Shown in pieces: positions 42,803 to 53,869 of a DNA stretch of 64,000 bases (position 1 is the stretch's first letter; each line of letters starts with the position of its first letter). The position numbers were made by a program, and so were the translations under genes. A model generated the notes under the pieces. That model was not told where the DNA came from. It saw only the letters and a list, made by a program, of their open reading frames with translations, and made no database searches. The stretch is taken from the NCBI GenBank assembly GCA_027579435.1, contig JANBPK010000941.1, positions 24,481 through 88,480 on the forward strand. Direction: 5' to 3'. This DNA is from Candolleomyces eurysporus. Its lineage: Eukaryota; Basidiomycota; Agaricomycetes; Agaricales; Psathyrellaceae.

Positions 42803-45539
42803 TTAAGTGGCAGAAGGTTGAGTGAAGGGTCGTATGCTGATTTTTACGTCTCCCCTCCGAATTTCGGTGATATAAAGGCCTACACCTGGCCCTGCAGGGT
42901 TGGTGTCAACCTCTGCATGGGCAAATATCCATTTTAACACCTGGTAGAACATTTAAGCTTGTTGAAACAACAGTAGAATGGAATTTAAATTTACCTGATA
43001 TACACCCAGAGCGGTCCAATAGCCAGACTGTTATGAAAGCAGGTTCAAAAGGGTTATTTAACGATCCGACTGAAGGACGCAGTAGCGCATACCGTGTTCA
43101 TGTGGATCTTATTGACATTCAGATCCCATGAACGCTTCAAATGGTGACCGAGACCCTGGATCGTATTAGTGGCTCTGAGTGAGACAGAACGTATAAGAGG
43201 GAAAGTGTCTAACTACCTTTGCTCTAATTGCTGCTTCCACACGCTGCACACTGCGCTGCAAGGCCGTTGCTTGTTCTTCGTGCATCTTGAGAGGGACGAT
43301 ACGGCCGACAATTCCACTGAAAAGAGAATGCCCGTTGACTGAATACTGCAGCCATTTGTCCGGTGCGTGATCGAATTCCAAGGCCAAGGCCAAGGATTCA
43401 ATACATCTGGTGAACGTGGGCAAAATCTGCTGGGGTTTGGGGCCAGCCCCTTCGAATGCCCAGAGAAAAAGTTGAGTGAATGAGAAGATGTGCCAATATG
43501 ACGAGTTTTGGGAGGGTAGGTGAGCGAATTGACCAAGCTCGTCGTAGATAGTTGGCTCTGAGACTGCCGCCAGAAAGTGCGTGCAGTGCAACCGGTACAA
43601 AAGTTGACACCTGTGTGATTCTATAACCATCGGTGACAACAGATCAGGGCCCAGCCCCAGAGTGAGGCTGAAATAGTTGTATGATAACCTGAGGTGATAT
43701 GAAGGCGATACGAAGAAGCGCCCGGATCGACTTTCGGTCGTAAGGAATTGGTGGACAGATGGATGATACAGGAGTATAGGTAAGCCACCTTCCTCCGGGA
43801 CATCGAAGACTGGCCGCAGATTGACGAGGACCCGAACGACTTTGAAAGCTTCGATGCCAAGAAGATGGCTGATCTCGTCAACTGTTATCAGTCTCAGACA
43901 CAGTACGATGGTCGAAATGATGTCAGAGAAATGAAGGTGATTCTCTGTTTTTGCGAGGATGTGAGTGTAGAGAGCGTCGAGCGTTTCAGGAAAACGGGGG
44001 ATTGGCCCTTGTGCAGCGGGTGGTAGCCTGGTGAACTGATCGATATGCTTTACGCCATGACTGATGCTATACAAAGCAGCAGCGGTATCTGACCGCTGCC
44101 CATCATCATGAAGGGCCCAGCAGCGATGTAACAGATAAAGGTGATAAGAAGGAGGGGTAAAGAAACATCCGGAACGGCTTTCCGTTGTGAGGAAGTCGCG
44201 GAGGGATGTGTGGCACATTGTAACAGGTAGGTCGTCTGTGCCCGGAATATGGATGATCGCTTGCAAGTTGACCAAGACCCGAACAACTTCGAAACACTCG
44301 ATCCCGAGAAGCTCGGCGATCCCGATAATTGGAAGTGGTTCGAACGTTAACGCGAGAGTTGATATCACATCGGAGAAATGGGGAAGATGATGGGACCGGG
44401 AGAGCGTTTTAGCATAGAGGGTATCAAGGCCTGGGTTCATGTTGAGCGTGTGCGGGAGACGGTCCATTGGTGTTGATTGCTCGTCGGTGGGATCCACGAT
44501 GTACTTGAAGAGAGCGGACGCGAAAATGAACGAACCCCCAATGTGGTCCACCAATTGGTCCTTATCCTTCTTCGCTGGCCAATCCCCGTGATTGCGAATA
44601 TAAGCTTTGACGACGGGGTTTTCTAGTTTCTCGGCCTCAAAGCACGTGTGCATAAACTTGTCGATGTCACCCCGCGAACAATGGTTGACGAGGTTCTCCA
44701 AACGGACTTGACCTTTCTCCAGGCGACGTTGAATGTGTTGCTTGACTCGGCTGGTGATGAAGAATCGGAGCGGGACGAGGGGGTTCTTCTTGAAGAACTC
44801 GAGCATGTCGTCGATGAATGCCTGCACCTCTTGACGGTCCTCGCATTCGTCGAGCCCGTCGATAACGATAAGGAAAGGTCCCTTGAGAAGGGACGTCTTG
44901 AGGAGGCGGACCCGCTTCGCGGCGGCTTTGAATGGTTCGTACACCAAGCGACGAAGTTGGGCCACCAAGCTCGATCCCAAAAGACCTTCCTCCGTGACCG
45001 CCTTCTTGATGAACGGCGCCGCTTCAGGAATCGCAGCGGCTAGTTGGAAGGCCAAAGTTGTTGCGAACCTGACCATTCTACTCCTGTCGCCCGTATTTCT
45101 AAAGAAAAAGAAACTCCCCACTAATCGGTTTCTCCTTTCGAATTTGAGCGCAATGGCTAGGGCGATAGCCGACTTTCCACATCCCACGAAGCCGTAAAGC
45201 CACAGGACGTGTGTATTCCACAGTAGCGTGCTATCTGCCCAGGAGACGATCGCGCGGATCACATTTGTTCGTGTACCGGGAAAGCATGTTGAGTTCGGGG
45301 GAGATGTCTCTCGGTCTCGGGTGTGAGATGCATCGAGAATCGGTTGAAGGAGCTGAATGAGAGCTGTACAGCAAGCCATGAGCTAAGGAAAACACCCATG
45401 GCCCACAGAATCACCTACTCGCTTGGTTGGTTGAGGAGACATACTGGTTTCCGCTGACGATGTTGATCCTCTGCTCGCCAATCCGGATATCGCGAGCATT
45501 TGGAAAGATTTTAACGTGTCTGGGAGGGTTCTCGGCCAT
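42803..45539 (-). CDS. NACHT NLR-like NTPase, array copy E
   Basis: Five exons without ambiguous bases: 45539-45419, 45363-43217, 43155-43093, a 33-nt exon near 43027-42995, and 42940-42803, in phase, 833 aa. Exon 1 reads 'MAENPPRHVKIFPNARDIRI…GNQYVSSTNQA'. The NACHT core has 'GFVGCGKSAIALAI', 'LIVIDGLDECED' and 'RFFITSRVKQHI'. It belongs to the A/E/F subgroup ('KFERRNRLVGSFFFF', 'KRVRLLKTSLLKGP'). The first winged-helix-like module carries 'PLPIIGIAELLGIECFEVVR' and the second 'VDEISHLLGIEAFKVVRVLV'; both end in 'FLTTESRSG'. C-terminal exon: 'KWIFAHAEVDTNPAGPG'. A complete and probably functional member. Confidence 0.9.
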
Positions 45540-48338
45540 CTGGAATGGGCGAGATGGGCGAGGATGGTTGATTACAAGGTTGGGGACAGAACAAAAGAGA
45601 GGAAAGGAAGCAGTGCGAGCGCAGCGCAGTCAACGCGAAGGCGTCGGGGCTAAAAAAAGGAACTGACACAGCCAGCAGGCACCTGGCCGTTTGTCTCGCA
45701 TCATTCTCAGGCGATGTACAACTTTTAGTGATCGTGAAAAGAACAGGTTTATTTTAGAAGATAGGGATTCTTCCTAGCTATAGCTACTTGCAATGCAGAG
45801 ATAAGACGCGAGTGGAACCTAGAATCAAGGAGAAAGCGCCGAGGGCTGCCGGCTCAGTGCCGAGCGCCAAACAAGCCGCGCATCCCAAACGGACTATCCC
45901 ATTCGATGATCGCCAATTTATGCAGCGACCATCGTCAAAGAGCTGATAGGTGTCCGAAAAAACCGAGGAGCTTTTGTTCAAAGCAATACTCGCACACCTA
46001 CTCGTTGATGTCAAGGTCGAAAGTTACCACCCTTGAACAAACTAATATCCATTTTCGCTTTTTNCAAAGCATACCTGAAGAGCTGGAAGCTACCGATGGG
46101 GAGTAGGGGGGGAGAGGAGCAAGAAACTTGTGTTCAGCAGGCCGTCGCTTCGCGCGGCAAATTCCGAGGACTCGAAAGTACCAGAATAGGAGTTACCTCC
46201 CACGGTCACATTGTACGAATCAGACGAAATTGCTTGGCGCATCGGCGCACTGGGGTACAAGTACCCGAGGACAGGAGTCCTCGGAATAGAGGAGATGGAG
46301 AAACGAATGGTAGTGTCGTAGGTAGGAGCAGGATTCGGGAGACGATGATCTTGCTCCAAAAGTCCGTCAAAGCAAAATTCTTGTCTGAGCCCTGGAATTT
46401 GACATTGATCCAAAGCCTACAGCCCCGCCAGCACCCCACAGAATGAAAACTCGGAACGCAACAATGGCATCGGCGATACACCCTTCCTCTTGAGTAGGAA
46501 CATCGTAAGGAGCCGCTGCAGCGTCAACCATCAGACTGGAACAATCGAGAGACACCATAAACGAGGCCATCACCGATTCAATGCAACAATCTAATACCTC
46601 TCTTATGTGGGAGTCTGAGACACTGACGCAACGGTGTTGAGTTGAAATCGAGAAGGAGGCGAACCGATCCCAGACAAGACAGATGAGGTGAAGGCCCTTC
46701 GGCATCTCCTCGGTGGCTATGGCTGCAGCCTTTTTGTTTCGTTCAGCCATCTTTTCATGGTAGCTCACTTTGTATCGTCTGGTTGGCCGCAAAGATCGTC
46801 ATAGTCCCGTCTCGGATCCCTCATTTCTATCTCCTTGTCATTTACTTTAGCTTGCTGCGCCTCATTATTTTATTCACCATTCAACCATAGATTGATTGTC
46901 CCAACTTACTTTACTGTAGAAATCAGCTTGTAGATGGCCTTTGTTGTGTTCTGTGAATGTTATTCCAATAAAACCAGTAAACCAAGTCAAAATACCTCGG
47001 AGGTATGCCGCGCAGAGCGTCGGCCCACTTCCTCTATGTATTGGGAGGTATGTTCGATAATTTATTTCGCTCACGTACCTACTGACTGTACACTGTTACA
47101 GCGGTGGCGGAGCTCATGGCGCTGCCTTTCCATATTTCCCACTGAAGGTCCCCGGTCCAGCATCGTTATCGAACACTCCGAATTGGGTCAGTGTTGTTCT
47201 CAATATAATCGACTGCGTCACTCCGGAAACGCATCACATCCCTCAAGAACACAGGTTCCACTGCCTTGCCGTCCGCTCACACATCTTTCCACCACTCGGC
47301 GCAAGTATGGTGTCCTCTTTTTGGCGACAGCCTCCTCTCGTTCAAGGAACTCGGTTACCCTCATGCTGCTATCAAACGACTACCTGTTGCGCGCTCTCCT
47401 TAGTGAGTGACTCACTCACTCACTACATCCCCTGTTCACCTCCCTATGTATCCTCCTTACGACTACGACTCGGCAGATTACCGTCGTCATCGTCGAATCA
47501 AGGAAGGCTGATTTTCGCCGAAGGGCTCGCTGATCATGTCTAAGAGTCATTGCTGTCTAGCTTGCGCAAGCGGCGTATGGAGGACGCAGTGCGTTGTGCC
47601 GAGGAAAAGAAAGGTCCTGGTAGGGAGCTGAGGATAACAAAGTCATGAACGACGACACCAACAGCAACCCCCTGACTTTTNATCTGAGCCCCAGGGGCAA
47701 TCGCCTTATGCTTCTTGTTGGTTGAATCCTCAATCGTCCTTCCCATTCGAGAGCCATCAGGTTTGAGTTCAGGCTTCTGAGCCTTGTCACCACCCAGAAG
47801 CCCGATCAGCTGCTCTACCGACGACAACGACAACGACTGCGGCTCAGATCGCGACTGCGAACTCACGTACGCCACCTTTTGATCAGACGACTGCAGTGGG
47901 GTCTAGAATGTGGAGAGAAAGACTATGTTCATGCTCGGCAGTTCGGGTGGTGTTTCGGCCCAGGAGCTTGCGGACTCGAGGAAGATTATATATCCGTTGT
48001 TTGCTGTCGTCGCCGTTGCGCACGCCCCTTATTCTTATTTCTGGAGTAACACGTCCTTAATGATTAGCAAGTACGTATCTTTACCTATCTCAGCGATTAA
48101 CACATATTCCTTGTCCATCATTTCGTCGATGCGTTGTCGTCCCTTATCTTGGTTCAAGATATCATGTTCCAGGTCAGATTGTCGACTGGATGAATGTCGT
48201 TTATTTTGCCGAAATTTAGCTTCTCGAAAGGTACTTAACAATTGCTGGCCCTATCGGCTCAGCACTCTGGTCTGGTCAAAAGGGTTAGATTTTGTAAATA
48301 TTACTGCACAGCGTCTACTCCTACGGGGGATCACAGAG
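45540..48338. repeat. Spacer E-F of the NLR array
   Basis: The 5' flank of E covers 45.5-46.85 kb (N at 46064, where other copies show no extra base). The middle block covers 46.9-47.65 kb with a TGAG/CTCA run at 47404-47424. The shared 3' flank covers 47.87-48.34 kb, with an N at 47681. The minus frame 46792-46367 has a counterpart at 25455-25174 ('IES-MAS' segment), but frames and length are not conserved, so I do not call it a gene. Confidence 0.55.
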
Positions 48339-51110
48339 CTAAGTGACGGATGGTTGATTGTAGGGTTGTATGGTGATTTTTACTTGAGAACCGCCCCAAT
48401 TGACGATATTGAGGCTAAGAGCACGGGCAACACCTGGCCTTGCAGGGTTCATTCCAGCCTGTGCATGGGTAGCTATGTATTTCAACAGCTAGTAGATCAC
48501 TTAAGCTTGCTAAAACGGTAGTAGGAGAATGGAATTGAAGCTTACCATATATGCATCCATAACTGTCCAATTGGCAATCCACTATGAGAGAAGGGGTAAA
48601 TGAATCGCTCATCAATTTAACCAAAGGACGGAGTAACACATACCCTGTTCATGCGGATCTCATTGGCATTCGGATCCCATGAGGACTCGAAAATACTGAT
48701 GGAACACTGCATTGCATTAATGCCCCTGAGTGAGATAGAATGTATATGAAGGAAAATATATAACTACCTTTGCTGTAATTGCTGCTTCTATACGCTGCAC
48801 ACTCTGCTGCAAGGCCATCGCTCGTTCTTGGTGTATCTCTAGACGGCCTACGAAGTTGATCGGCACTAGGGTGGAATGATCAAACTGCCAAAATCTATAC
48901 TGCAGCCATTTATCTGGTGCGTGATCACATTCCAATGCCAACGCCAAGGATTCGATACACTTAGTGAGGGCGAGCAAAATCTGCTGGGGTTTGGGGTCAA
49001 CGTCTTGGAATACCCAATGGAAAAGTCGAGTAAATGAGAAGATGTGCTGATATGACCACGTTTGGGAGGGTAGGTGAGCGAGCTGGTCAAGCTCATCGTA
49101 GATACTTGTTTCTGACATTGCTTCCCGAGATAATTTCCAACGCAAACCAGATCGAAAAGGCCAGGGCGATTCGAAAAGTTGGGAAGGCCACTGCGTGGCT
49201 AGTGGAAAATCCAGTTGCGCCAAGTCCTCACAATGGAGGCTGAAGTAGTTGTAGGATAACCTGAGCTGAACTGAATGCGATACAAAGAAGCGCCCGGATC
49301 GACTTTCGGTCGTAAGGAATTGGTGGACGGATGCATGACACACGGTTACAGGTAGGTCGTCAGCGTCCGGGATGGTGATAATTGGTCGAAGATTAACGAG
49401 GACCTGAACGACTTCGGAAGTTTCGATGTGAAGAAGTCGGCTGATCCTGACGACTGAGCACTGTCCGTCAAGGAGTATGATAGTCGAAATGATGTCAGAG
49501 AAACCGAGGTGATTCTCTGATTTCGCGAGAATATGAGTGTAGAGAGTATCAAGCGTTTGAGGAAAACGGGGGAACGGTCCTTGTGCAGTTGCTGGTAGCT
49601 GGGTGAACTGCTCGATATGCTTTCCACTGTGACTGATGCTATACAACGCCGCAGTAGTATCAGGTCGCTGCCCGTCATGCAGAGTAGAGCAGCGATACAA
49701 TAGATAAAGGTGATAAGAAGGAGGGATAAAGAAACATCCGGAACGGCTCTCGGTTGTGAGGAAGTCGCGGAGGGATGTGTGGCACATTGTAACAGGTAAG
49801 TCATCAGTGCCCGGAATATGGATGATTGCTTGAAAATTGACTAGGACCCGAACAACTTCAAAAGTCTTGATCCCAAGAAGTTCTGCGATCCCGATAATTG
49901 GAAGGGGTTCGAAGATTAATGCGAGAGTTGATATGATATCGAGAAAATGGGGGAGATGCTGGGATCGAGATAGCGTTTGGATGTAGAGGGTATCAAGTCC
50001 TGGGTTCATTTCGAGTGTGCGGGGGAGACGGTCCATCGGTGTTGATTGATCGTCGGTGGGGTCGACAATATGTTTGAAGAGAGCGGACGCGAAAATGAAT
50101 GATCCGTCGATGTGGTCGATCAACGTATCTTTATCTTCCCTTGTTGGCCATTCCCCATGTTCCTGGATGTAAGCCGCAATGACGGGATTTCGCTTTATCT
50201 CTTCCTCGAAGCAAGTGGTCATGAAGGTGTCGATGTCGTCCCGGGAACAATGGTTGATGAGATTTTCCAGACGAACTTGTTTGTTCTTCAAGTGGGATTG
50301 AATGTGTTGTTCGACCCGACTGGTAATGAGGAATCGGAGAGGGACAAGGGGGTTCTTCTTGAAGAACTCGAGCAGGTCGTCAATGAAGGCTTGAACGTCT
50401 TGACGGTCTTCGCATTCGTCAAGCCCATCGATAATGATAAGAAAGGGGCCTTTGAGAAAGGTCAACGTTGTCTTGAGCAAAGAGGCTCTGTTTGCGGCCG
50501 CTTTGAAAGGCTCGTACACCAAGCGACGAAGCTGGGCTACCAAGCTTGACTCTAGGAGACCTTCCTCCGTGACCGCCTTCCTGATGAGCGGCGCCACTTC
50601 AGGAATAGCAGCGGCCAGCTGGAAGGCTAAAGTTGCGGCGAACCTGGTCATTCTGCTCCTATCGCCGGTGTTTCTAAAGAAGAAGAAACTCCCGACCAAT
50701 CGGTTTCTCCGTTCGAATTTAAGCGCAATGGCCAGGGCGATAGCTGACTTTCCGCATCCCACAAATCCGTGAAGCCAGAGGACGTGGGTGTTCCACAGCA
50801 GCGTGCTATCCGCCCAGGCGACAATCGCACGAATCACAGCTGTTCGTGTACCGGGAAAACATGCTGAGTTGGGCGGAGATTTTTTTTCGGTCTCGAGTGT
50901 GAGATGCATCGAGAATCGGCTGAAGGAGCTGAATGAGGGCTGTAACGCAAGCCATGAGCTGAGAGAAAACGAAAATAGCCCACAGAGTCACGTACTCGCT
51001 TGGTCGGAGGAGGAGATGTAGTTTCCTCTGATGATGTTGATTGTCTGCTCGCCAATATGGATGTTGTGAGCATTTGGCTGAATTTCAACGCGTAGACCGC
51101 TCTCAACCAT
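48339..51110 (-). CDS. NACHT NLR-like NTPase, array copy F (1-nt homopolymer frameshift)
   Basis: Five exons: 51110-50996, 50939-48768, 48706-48644, 48581-48546, 48488-48339. Exon 2 is one base too long. An eight-T run at 50880-50887 replaces the shorter sequence of other copies, and one base fewer restores phase and gives 844 aa. This may be a sequencing error or a real frameshift early in the protein (just before 'PPNSACFPGTR'). Downstream the frame is open and has 'GFVGCGKSAIALAI' (Walker A), 'LIIIDGLDECED' (Walker B), 'RFLITSRVEQHI', two winged-helix-like modules and the C-terminal 'KYIATHAQAGMNPARPG'. Exon 1 is 'MVESGLRVEIQPNAHNIHI…GNYISSSDQA'. Subgroup A/E/F. Confidence 0.82.
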
Positions 51111-53140
51111 CTGAGATATCGAGAGGTGGGGCGGGGATGGCTGATTCCGAGAACGGGGCAAGAAGAAAAGGGAACGAAAGGAAGCAGTGCGAGCGCAGTA
51201 GTCTCACACGAGGGTGTTCGCACGACGCTTGCACGGCCACCCGCCTGTTGCAGGTAAGTAAGATCTCGTAGATTCTGCTATGTCATTCTCTATTCTGTCC
51301 GACAATTGCCGATTTTAACGAGATAACGAGGTCTGGGTTATGGCAAGCATAAATTCAGAGGTTCATAGTCAGGGAAATGCCAAAGAAAGAGAGGCAATTG
51401 CGAGGTGTAGAATACCAGATTCAGGTGACAATAATGTCGTTCCTCCTGTTGGTTGTAGAGTTTGATGTTTACCTATATTGAAGGCCTACGACCCCCCGCC
51501 AGTAGTCCCCCACCAAATAACACTTCAGAACGGAGGTCCAAAGAAAGATCTGCTTCTACGACACCGCCACCATGGACAGTCCCAAGGGCTAGAGTCGTTG
51601 TTGAACCTCACAGGCGCAGCCATATCCTTGGGCTGAAAGTTCAGACCCGTGGAGCCGGCGGCTGAAAAACATTGTCAGGAACCACTGCACCGTCAATACG
51701 CCGGGCTGGTCCAAATGTAACAAGCGCAATGCTGAGGGAAAAATCATTACGGCTGCAAGTGAGCCATACATGGGTGGCAGTGTTTACCAGAAAATCGACC
51801 CAAGCGAACCACTTATTAGCAGAGAGTCGCAGGAGGAGAGCCTGCCTGGAGTGTTTGTTGCAGTTTTTCGGAGTCGAAAACTCGGATGCGTTTTGTTTGT
51901 TGTCCTTGCTTGATCCGAACAGTGCCGGGAAAAATGATGTCATCGTTGGTATCCAAAACATTGCCTCGGTTTGAAATCAGGCCTTATCCCTCGATACGGT
52001 GAGTGATTCTCAGGGCTCTATTTGTCTACTCTCCAAGCGACATATCATGGATGGCAGACAAATGTACGACCCTCTTCCAAGTCTGCTTAACCACGTTCGA
52101 CGCTCACGGCGACATCAACAGCTGCTTACGCGGCCGCAGCAGGCACCCCGCTTGTCAAATCGCCCAGTTGCGTGTACCCGAAAAAGTGAGACCCAGTCCC
52201 ATTTATATCCTCTCGTGGAAGGGACGGAAGGAAGGAAGACTAAGCAGATATTTCGTCAAAGTAGCTCGGCCTCCCACCCGACACCCTCCGTGCATCCTCC
52301 TCTCTTGCCTGCGAAGTGATCCAACATGAGTGCCCTTCGACTTGTAGTCCATCTACCCATTCACCCTGGAACCCTCCGTCCTAACACTCGATTCCTCCCG
52401 GCGCTCAACCATCGCGGCGCACGCCGCCAAATGTGAAGACGACCTCCGACAGCGCGAGGAAGAAAAGCAACGTATATCACTTTTGCGTTAGAGCCTCAAG
52501 CCGTGTCGGTACCTTCGCACGAGTACTCTAACCGCATTGATAGAGGGTTGAGGTCTACAGGAAGGGCAGGAGTAAGTAATGGAGGAGCAGGAGGGATCAG
52601 GTTCGGTGGCTGATGATGTGGTGGAGAGCCTAGCTGTGTTGGACGCTGCGAAATTTACTCCTGAGCCCTCTCAAGCTCTTTTGCCGCCTGCCTCCGCCAC
52701 CCGTCAACTTGAACCAGAGGCTTCCTGGAAGTTTTACCATCACCTGCACTTCCGAGTCAGCGGCTACGCTTCCCGCAACTTGGCACATGGGAAACGGGAC
52801 GGTGAAGGATGGCACGACGGGTGATGTGCACACGTCCAGCAAGTCGCGACGGAGCGTGCCCGATAGCATTCGAACGATCGCTTTCAAGCACCACTACCAA
52901 CTTAAGGAGGAGACGCTTAGGAATGGTAGCCGCTCAGAGGTTTGGTTCGCCCAACCCGAGAAGCTACCACGGCCCACAAGATCCATGGTCTCGGCTCGTC
53001 AACGTTGGCTTCTATCCGAGCTCGGCCACGTAGGCCTCGATTCTACCACCCTATTTCAACAACGATGGGAGCGTGAAACCGATGTTGGGAGTGCAACTGT
53101 TACGTTCGGGGATCCATTTCACTCACGCGCCTACTGACGA
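51111..53140. repeat. Right-hand edge of the NLR array
   Basis: 51.1-52.3 kb is the 5' flank of copy F. 52.3-53.14 kb is a further copy of the middle block ('TTGGACGCTGCGAAATTTAC' near 52638) with no NACHT gene to its right, so the array once extended further or the unit boundary lies here. Open frames 52709-53137 (plus) and 52887-52630 (minus) overlap. The minus one shares a 'LLDVCTSPVVPS' segment with 26706-26503 and 41316-41086, but the frames around it differ between copies. I call no gene. Confidence 0.55.
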
Positions 53141-53590
53141 TAAATTCGTTCGTGTAGCGAAAACAACGCCGAAGGCACCATATTCATGCTCAGATCTTGA
53201 GTACTGAAGTGCGACTTGCGAGGCGTAGGCAAGTCACCTCTATACAGAAGTTGGTGATGTCCCGAGACGACATGGGAGGTGTTATTGGTATTTAGGGCAC
53301 CATGTCGTCTACAACGATGGACGTGATTCATGCAGATGGGATGTATGATAGTCAGTCGGTCTGGACAAACAACAAGACGATCAAGAGGGGGTAGGGAGAG
53401 CCAACGACAAAATCGTTTGGCAGTTTATTTTGCAAACGACTGTAGGGACCTCGGCAACAACCGAGGGTAATCAGACGTGTGCATGTGACCTGCCGTGATG
53501 CCGGCACGGTGCGGCTCACTATCGTGACCAAACAAGGCGGGAAAACGGTTTTCCGCATCGTTATGGNTATAACACAAACACTCTCGGCCT
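53141..53590. other. Spacer without a recognisable gene
   Basis: There is no supported coding region. A single N lies at 53567. Confidence 0.5.
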
Positions 53591-53702
53591 GACTGCACGA
53601 CAATACTATCATGACCAGAGGTTCGTAAATGTCACCTGTTAACCCCCAAAGTACCTCTGATCATTTACGAACCTCTGGTCGATGATAGTGTCAGTCGAGC
53701 TG
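53591..53702. mobile_element. Palindromic hairpin element, about 110 bp
   Basis: The left arm, containing GACCAGAGGTTCGTAAATG (53613-53631), is repeated in inverted form as CATTTACGAACCTCTGGTC (53662-53680). Similarity continues outward (CTATCAT / GATGATAG) for about 40 bp per arm. The short unpaired centre holds GTCACCTGTTAACCCCC. This looks like a tiny foldback MITE or a large cruciform-forming palindrome lying about 170 bp before the DUF4246 gene. Confidence 0.7.
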
Positions 53703-53793
53703 TCTAGAAAACACAGCTCTGACTCGAGACTCTCGCTTCGATTCCCGGACCGCGCCGGTGCCAATTGATACATTCGTGAGTCAGGCGGCTAGG

Positions 53794-53800
53794 TATATAA
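53794..53800 (+). promoter_or_regulatory. TATA box of the DUF4246 gene
   Basis: TATATAA lies 70-76 bp before the ATG at 53870, and a CCAAT-like CCAATTG is at 53761. The position fits a core promoter; assignment by location only. Confidence 0.5.
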
Positions 53801-53869
53801 CTTTGCTACTCGTGGATGGCTAGGGAACGGCAAAGAACCTCACTTTGAATTTCACTACTCCCAGGCGTC

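Noticed and set aside
52709..53137. 142-codon plus-strand frame as a gene
   Set aside because: The homologous block in other spacers does not keep this frame open.
21000..53140. Autonomous transposon or retroelement driving the NLR array
   Set aside because: No transposase, reverse transcriptase or integrase motif was found in the spacers.
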